This document shows, piece after piece, positions 6,678 through 10,147 of a stretch of 10,147 nt of DNA. Under the pieces are notes generated by a model. That model saw nothing but the letters and a program-made list of their open reading frames with translations, did not search any database and was not told the DNA's origin. Made by a program: the position numbers and the translations under genes. The DNA comes from an uncultured Myxococcales bacterium (GTDB taxonomy: Bacteria; Myxococcota_A; UBA9042; DTJE01), in assembly GCA_937975765.1 (NCBI GenBank), contig CALJUR010000119.1, positions 1-10,147 of the forward strand, in the 5' to 3' direction. Position 1 is the stretch's first letter. Every line of letters begins with the position of its first letter.

Positions 6678-6798
6678 CCTGGGGCGTTTCAACTCTTGAC
6701 TTACCGCCAGGGCTCCTCGGCCGTCTCCTGTTTCGGCGAGCGCGCCCGCCCAAGGCCTTCTTCACGCGAGCCCGGAAGCAGTTAACCGCTCTCGCCCC

Positions 6799-6818
6799 GC
6801 TCTCCGCCCCCCGAGAGC
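6799..6818. repeat. GC-rich hairpin, no U-tract
   Basis: GCTCTC, eight bases, then GAGAGC form a six-base-pair stem about 120 bases after the stop of the upstream gene. There is no run of T after it on either side, so an intrinsic terminator is unlikely. Confidence 0.35.
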
Positions 6819-7129
6819 ACCCCGGGCGCTCTCCCCGCCGCCCGCGGTTGACAGATCCCGGCCGTCACCCTCGCCCCCGCCCCCGGAAACTCCCACAAGA
6901 ATCCGTGCTTGTGCGCGGACCCCGGCGGACGCACCGATCCGTCGCCTGGACGATGTTCGCAATTTGGATTGGCTCCCTTTGCGTTGGCGAGGGCGAACAA
7001 GAGCAAGAGCGAGAGCGGGAGAGCGAGCCGCGTTCTGGCCGTCAGCCGGCCATATCGGCAATCTGCCTCTCGCCTTCCTCAGTCGATCGGTACAGATTCC
7101 CGTGGCCTTGCTGGACCGCGACGGGCGTT

Positions 7130-7186
7130 TTGGACGGCCATTGGACTTGTTGGACGTGTCCATAACTGTTTTGGCCGCGTCCATAA
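7130..7186. repeat. three phased palindromic sites built on TGGAC/GTCCA
   Basis: Two near-identical 16-base palindromes, TTGGACGTGTCCATAA (7150-7165) and TTGGCCGCGTCCATAA (7171-7186), start exactly 21 bases apart. A third related site, TTGGACGGCCATTGGA (7130-7145), starts 20 bases before the first. Spacing of about two helical turns places all sites on one face of the DNA, as for cooperative repressor binding or iterons. The cluster is about 190 bases upstream of the ATPase promoter. Confidence 0.6.
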
Positions 7187-7374
7187 AGTTTGGAGCCTGG
7201 ACATCACGCTCCCCGCATCACTCGCCTTGTGGAACGAGGACGCTGCGCTCGGCGAGCCTGGCCAGCACCCGTTTCGCGACGAGCGACGAGATGTCGAACG
7301 CACTATCGACACGGGCGAATCGGACTGACCCGGTGGGAGTTCGGCGGCGTCGCGGTACGGCTGAGATTCCGACC

Positions 7375-7404
7375 TTGCCGCGGACCGGCCAACGCGTCTA
7401 GAAT
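7375..7404 (+). promoter_or_regulatory. candidate promoter of the ATPase/TOPRIM operon
   Basis: TTGCCG (7375-7380), an 18-base spacer and TAGAAT (7399-7404, five of six to TATAAT) lie 31 bases before the ATG at 7436. The -10 is good and the -35 weak. No other promoter is visible closer to the gene. Confidence 0.45.
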
Positions 7405-7435
7405 ACTCGCGGTTTCGTGCTCCCTGGAGTCCAGG

Positions 7436-8539
7436 ATGCTGACGCGACTTTACGTGGACAACTTCAAGTGCCTGGTCGACTTCGACTTCAGGCCGCCGGA
7501 CCCACTCACGCTGGTAGTTGGGCGCAACGGCGCCGGGAAGACCAGCGTCTTCGAAGTCCTTCTGTCCCTGGCCAACTTCGTTCGGGGGCGCACGGGTGTG
7601 TCCCTGTCGTTCCCTCCGTACCACCGTACGGCATGGATGGAGAAGGAACTCCAGCACTTCGAGATCGACGTGGGCGAGGGAAAGGATGGCTGGCGCTACA
7701 GCCTCATCCTCCAGCAGAACGAGGACCCCGACCGGGCTCGTGTTGCCGAGGAGCGCCTGACGACCGGGACCGGCTCCCCGCTCGTGGAAGTGAAGGGCGG
7801 CGAGGTCCAGTTCTGGTGGGACGACGGGAAGCGCGGTCCCAAATTCCCGGCCGACCCGACGCGATCGGGGCTGACCGTCGTCGCGGACCGCCCAAAGCTT
7901 CGTAAGGCTGCCCGTTTCCGCTCGTGGTTCTCGTCGGTCCAGATCGTGGCTCCCTACCCGAGCCTTGTGGAGTTGACCTCGCTGCGCGCTGACGCAGAGC
8001 TTTCACCCACCCTGAAGAACTTCCCTTCCTGGTATCGCTCTCTGGTGATGTCCTCGCCCGAGGTCGTAACGCCGCTCTTCCAGGAGCTTCGGAAGGTCGT
8101 GGATGGCTTCGACGCGATGACCCTGGATGGCGAGGGTGATCCACGGGTGCTCCGGGTCCAGCACAAGTTGGGCAAGAAGAGCTACCCGCTGAACTTCACG
8201 GACCTTTCCGATGGCCAGCGCGTCATGATCGCCCTCTACACGCTGGTGCATGCGCCCTGGAAGGCCGGTGGGTTGCTCTGCCTCGACGAGCCAGACAACT
8301 TCGTGACGCTGGCGGAGATCCAGCCGTTGCTCTTCCGGCTCCAGGATCTGGCCGTTGAGCGAGGAACGCAGGTGCTGCTGGTTTCTCACAACTCCGAGGT
8401 GATTGACTACCTTGGCCCAGATCGCGCGCGCCTGTTCCGTCGCGACGAAGGCGGGCCCGTGCAGGCTGTGCCGTTCGAGGCGCCCGCCAAGCTCGGAATG
8501 AATCCCTCCCAGGTGCTTGCGCGGGGGTGGGAGGAATGA
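7436..8539 (+). CDS. OLD/RecF-like AAA family ATPase, probable defence component
   Basis: ABC-type ATPase of 367 residues. It begins with LTRLYVDNFKCLVDFDF, the usual first strand of OLD/RecF/AAA_21-type ATPases. Walker A is GRNGAGKTS (29-37), the ABC signature is LSDGQR (257-262), Walker B is LLCLDEPD (280-287) with catalytic Glu285, and the switch histidine is His318 in VSHNSEV. The region between about 45 and 250 is too short for a long SMC or Rad50 coiled coil. Start at 7436 follows GGAG six bases upstream. The next gene starts within the stop codon (ATGA), so the two are coupled and probably form a complex. Such ATPases paired with a TOPRIM-like protein are typical of antiphage systems (for example OLD, Gabija and PARIS architectures). 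Membership of a named system is not shown here. Confidence 0.88.
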   Translation: MLTRLYVDNFKCLVDFDFRPPDPLTLVVGRNGAGKTSVFEVLLSLANFVRGRTGVSLSFPPYHRTAWMEKELQHFEIDVGEGKDGWRYSLILQQNEDPDRARVAEERLTTGTGSPLVEVKGGEVQFWWDDGKRGPKFPADPTRSGLTVVADRPKLRKAARFRSWFSSVQIVAPYPSLVELTSLRADAELSPTLKNFPSWYRSLVMSSPEVVTPLFQELRKVVDGFDAMTLDGEGDPRVLRVQHKLGKKSYPLNFTDLSDGQRVMIALYTLVHAPWKAGGLLCLDEPDNFVTLAEIQPLLFRLQDLAVERGTQVLLVSHNSEVIDYLGPDRARLFRRDEGGPVQAVPFEAPAKLGMNPSQVLARGWEE

Positions 8540-9105
8540 AGCGCAGCGTTCGGCTCACCGTCCTCTGCGAGGACGCGATGCTCGCGAACTTCGTTCGCAA
8601 CTGGCTCGGCTCCGCTGGAGTTGACGTCGGGCGCGACGTGCAGTTCGTGGTCGGTCCGACCGGGCGTGGCTGCGGCTCGAAGTTTGTCGCCGACAACTAC
8701 CCCGAGGAGATGCGGAGGCTTCGCGCCAGGTCCCATGATCAGAACGTCGGGCTCGTTGCCGCCGTGGACGCCGACAATCTGACGGTTGCCAAACGAGCTG
8801 CGATCCTGGCTGCCACGCTCAAGGACGCAGGACGTGCACGCCGGGGGCCTCGCGAGCCAGTCGCCCACGTGATTCCGAAGCCGAACGTCGATGGCTGGAT
8901 GGCCTTCTTGAGCGGTGGGGACGGCGACGAGACGGTCGATGGCAGCGACTACAAGCGCCTGACGCAACGACACCCCGATGCCGCGAAGCGTTGCCGGGAT
9001 GCCGGCAGGGCCATGCCTCGCTGCTGCCGAGGCCAGTTCCAGACTGAGCACACCGTTCCCCCGTCGATCCGGACCGCCTGCCGCGAGTTCCGGCGTGCCG
9101 TCTGA
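8536..9105 (+). CDS. TOPRIM-like protein partnered with the ATPase
   Basis: A 189-residue protein whose ATG overlaps the ATPase stop by four bases, with GGAGG just upstream. RLTVLCED near the N-terminus gives Glu12, and VAAVDADN gives Asp78 and Asp80. A first-strand Glu plus a DxD after a hydrophobic strand is the metal-binding layout of TOPRIM domains. Conserved-looking patterns follow: GRGCGSKFVADNYPEEMRRL (42-61), IPKPNVDGWMAFL (113-125) and SDYKRL. I recall an uncharacterised family found beside AAA ATPases with a first-strand VLCED, an FVRE-type segment and an IPKRNIETW-type motif; this protein fits it. A nuclease or nucleotidyl-transfer activity gated by the ATPase is inferred. It is shorter than the fused TOPRIM region of OLD proteins and appears complete. 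It could also act as an effector against host nucleic acid. Confidence 0.75.
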   Translation: MKRSVRLTVLCEDAMLANFVRNWLGSAGVDVGRDVQFVVGPTGRGCGSKFVADNYPEEMRRLRARSHDQNVGLVAAVDADNLTVAKRAAILAATLKDAGRARRGPREPVAHVIPKPNVDGWMAFLSGGDGDETVDGSDYKRLTQRHPDAAKRCRDAGRAMPRCCRGQFQTEHTVPPSIRTACREFRRAV

Positions 9106-9121
9106 CCGGCTTGGTGCATGT

Positions 9122-9156
9122 CCTGGTACCTGCTTTCGCTCGCCGTCCATACCAGG
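9122..9156. repeat. 7-bp inverted repeat with 21-base loop
   Basis: CCTGGTA (9122-9128) and TACCAGG (9150-9156) are perfect inverted repeats, starting 17 bases after the TOPRIM-like stop codon. It could be a weak transcript-end structure or a protein site; there is no T-run. Confidence 0.35.
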
Positions 9157-9332
9157 CAACAACGGTGTCGCTACGGGGAGTCGCCGGGTTGACGATGGCA
9201 ACCTTCCCCCCAGCAACCGCTTTCAGCGTATGGTGAAAACAGGTTCAGGAGTGAAAGACAGGGGGCAAGAGATCGCGAGCGGATAGATGCGCGACGCCCT
9301 GCGTCACCGCGCCCGGGGAGGTGATCCCCTCC

Positions 9333-9449
9333 ATTGCGCAACGTGAACTGCTGCTCGACGACGGCCAATCGCAGGGGGCCCGGGCGCTATCGCAGGGGTT
9401 CGATGCCTTATCGCAGGGGTTCGGGCCGCAGGCAGCGCGGTTCCTCTAG
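9333..9449 (+). CDS. possible 38-residue micro-ORF with heptad repeats, non-ATG start
   Basis: The frame reads IAQRELLLDDGQSQGARALS, continuing QGFDALSQGFGPQAARFL, and stops at 9447. A near-perfect Shine-Dalgarno GGAGGTGAT lies seven bases before an ATT codon at 9333; ATT is a rare but known initiator (infC). A GTG in frame at 9321 overlaps the Shine-Dalgarno itself. The seven-residue repeat comes from the 21-base DNA repeat. Its stop TAG and the opposite-strand stop of the peptidase-like gene share CTAG. There is no homology I recognise, and it may be chance. Confidence 0.22.
   Translation: MAQRELLLDDGQSQGARALSQGFDALSQGFGPQAARFL
9368..9430 (+). repeat. three tandem 21-base repeats
   Basis: Each unit begins with ATCGCAGGGG: at 9368, 9389 and 9410. 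Units two and three share TATCGCAGGGGTTCG (9388-9402 and 9409-9423). The 21-base period keeps reading frame and equals two helical turns. Confidence 0.75.
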
Positions 9450-9856
9450 CGATACTGGCCCTCGGAAGGAGAATCGCCCCCCGACCGCTTTTCCTGGAGG
9501 CGCTTGGCGAACTGCAGCCTTGCGGTGTCGATCTGCTTCGCCCGGGCCGCGTGCTTGGCAGCCTCCTTCCCGAAGCCCCACTTGGCGACGAGCGCCCACG
9601 CCTCCTCCTCCTGAGCGTCGTAGGCGGTCTTGCCTCCGGGAATGAGCCGGTGCTTCAGGCAGAGGTGCGCCAGTTCGTGCGCGACGCACGCGACGATGAT
9701 GTTCCAGCCGACGAGTTCAAGGCGGGGCGAGAGGTACAGGACCACGGCGGACGGCCTGGTGAAGCCGGCCTTCGGAACGTGGATCCGGCCGTCCTGCACG
9801 GGCAAGGTGGGCTCCACGGGCCTCATCTCCCCCTGCGCGGTCACGGCGAACGGGTA
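9446..9856 (-). CDS. HExxH metallopeptidase-like protein, 5' end uncertain
   Basis: The minus-strand frame encodes IIVACVAHELAHLCLKH, with the zinc-protease motif HELAH at 9665-9679, followed about 20 residues later by EEEAWALVAKWGFGKEA, whose Glu could be the third ligand. The C-terminal tail is basic and helical (AKHAARAKQIDTARLQFAKR). This resembles small ImmA/IrrE- or SprT-like metallopeptidases, often carried by phages and mobile elements; substrate unknown. The open frame continues to 10054, but beyond about 9857 it is the shadow of plus-strand recombinase sequence, so that N-terminal extension is not real. Possible starts are GTG 9844 and ATG 9826; neither has a well-spaced ribosome binding site, so the true start may lie beyond the junction and be lost. 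It is convergent with the micro-ORF. Confidence 0.6.
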   Translation of the reverse strand, partial: YPFAVTAQGEMRPVEPTLPVQDGRIHVPKAGFTRPSAVVLYLSPRLELVGWNIIVACVAHELAHLCLKHRLIPGGKTAYDAQEEEAWALVAKWGFGKEAAKHAARAKQIDTARLQFAKRLQEKRSGGDSPSEGQYR

Positions 9857-9857
9857 A

Positions 9858-10100
9858 GCGATCCTGCAGGAGCGGGCCCGGCGCTTCACGGACGAGGAAC
9901 TGCTGGACCGCCTGCGAGCCCTGCACCAGCGGCACGGGCGCGTCTCGGGAATCCTGATCGACGAGGACGACGGGACGCCCGGGGCCTCCGCGTACCAGAG
10001 CCGATTCGGGGGTCTCCTGCGGGCGTACCGGCTGATCGGGTACACGCCCGACATCGACTACTCGTTCCTCGAGGTCAACCGCCGCCTGCGCGAGAGGCAT
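9858..10100 (+). pseudogene. C-terminal fragment of a recombinase-family (probable large serine recombinase) protein
   Basis: The frame reads AILQERARRFTDEELLDRLR, then a segment with HGRVSGILIDEDDGTPGASA and FGGLLRAYRLIGYTPDIDYS, and runs into the adapter at 10102. This FTDEELLDRL, LID, YxxRFG, AYRLIGYTP pattern is what I know from the far C-terminus of many large serine recombinases. The resolvase and zinc-ribbon parts are absent: an in-frame TAA stands at 9855-9857 and the opposite-strand peptidase gene occupies the upstream DNA. The fragment is therefore cut at both ends, by a junction on the left and adapter on the right. Its ~245-base length is about that of one read or insert. Confidence 0.6.
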
Positions 10101-10101
10101 C

Positions 10102-10147
10102 AGATCGGAAGAGCACACGTCTGAACTCCAGTCACCGAATACGATAT
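10102..10147. other. Illumina TruSeq-type adapter remnant (artefact)
   Basis: AGATCGGAAGAGC starts at 10102 and continues as the TruSeq read-2 adapter, ending in CCAGTCAC followed by CGAATACG, the same 8-base index-like block as at the left end. The minus-strand frame starting here begins MCSSDL, a familiar artefact of adapter translated as protein. Confidence 0.98.

Larger units (their letters stand above)
6678..7435. other. gene-poor stretch before the ATPase gene
   Basis: About 760 bases without a convincing gene on either strand. It contains a C-rich segment with a GCTCTC/GAGAGC hairpin (6799-6818), a purine-rich run (about 6997-7028), a cluster of phased TGGAC palindromes (7130-7186) and a promoter for the next gene (7375-7404). 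On the minus strand there are protein-like scraps. One open frame ends at 7218 with SSLVAKRVLARLAERSVLVP but has no start codon. Another ends at 7042 with NLYRSTEEGERQIADMAG. A signal-peptide-like frame begins with a CTG overlapping that stop. These may be decayed genes or chance. Confidence 0.5.
9106..9445. other. region after the ATPase/TOPRIM pair, mostly without clear genes
   Basis: About 340 bases between the TOPRIM-like gene and the convergent peptidase-like gene. It holds a long-loop inverted repeat (9122-9156), a strong ribosome-binding-like GGAGGTGAT (9317-9325) and three 21-base repeats inside a possible micro-ORF. The rest shows nothing I can assign. No intrinsic terminator with a T-run is visible. 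Confidence 0.5.

Noticed and set aside
9368..9430. CRISPR array
   Set aside because: The units are directly tandem at 21 bases with no spacers of normal length; only three copies and no cas genes.
49..10101. Shared 8-base word GATGCCTC near both insert ends in inverted orientation
   Set aside because: Too short to call a terminal inverted repeat; the flanking bases differ and both sides abut adapter, so coincidence or a library effect is more likely.
9717..10118. Minus-strand frame starting MCSSDL
   Set aside because: The start lies in adapter sequence and the rest is antisense to the recombinase fragment and overlaps the peptidase gene in another frame.

Overview
The window is a GC-rich contig with Illumina TruSeq-type adapter at both ends (1-45 and 10102-10147), so it looks like a complete contig built partly from untrimmed reads. 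The Asp/Pro-rich linkers of the two lipoproteins, the high GC content and the strong Shine-Dalgarno sites suggest a Myxococcota-like (former deltaproteobacterial) organism. This is inference from sequence style, not a taxonomic match.

The left half (55 to about 5010) is one coherent locus controlled by cobalamin. Two back-to-back sigma70-type promoters, near 2089-2117 on the minus strand and 2200-2227 on the plus strand, each lead directly into a cobalamin riboswitch (1936-2080 minus; 2236-2422 plus). The minus-strand transcript encodes two lipoproteins, an uncharacterised one (1129-1818) and one that looks like the LIC_13355 family (55-1083). The plus-strand transcript encodes the anaerobic class III ribonucleotide reductase NrdD (2558-4732) and the start of its radical-SAM activase NrdG (from 4729). 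A cobalamin switch on a B12-independent ribonucleotide reductase fits repression when B12 is available. The same control on two lipoproteins makes them candidates for a cell-surface role in corrinoid capture, which is the most interesting biology here.

At about 5006-5016 nrdG is cut off and joined, in opposite orientation, to the first 19 codons of a MarC/YhgN-type membrane protein gene. The right part (about 5010-9855) then holds a 457-residue protein of unknown function with a winged-helix-like N-terminus and a nuclease-like C-terminus (5304-6677), a gene-poor stretch with a phased palindromic repeat cluster (6678-7435), and a tightly coupled pair encoding an OLD/RecF-like ATPase and a TOPRIM-like protein (7436-9105). 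The pair resembles two-gene antiphage defence modules. After it come a 21-bp triple repeat and a minus-strand HExxH metallopeptidase-like gene (9446 to about 9856).

The last ~245 bases before the right adapter (9858-10100) encode only the C-terminal end of what looks like a large serine recombinase and start abruptly in mid-gene. With the adapters and the nrdG/marC join, this suggests the contig is chimeric (library, amplification or assembly artefact), so linkage across about 5010 and about 9857 should not be trusted without read evidence. I see no tRNA, rRNA or CRISPR array.
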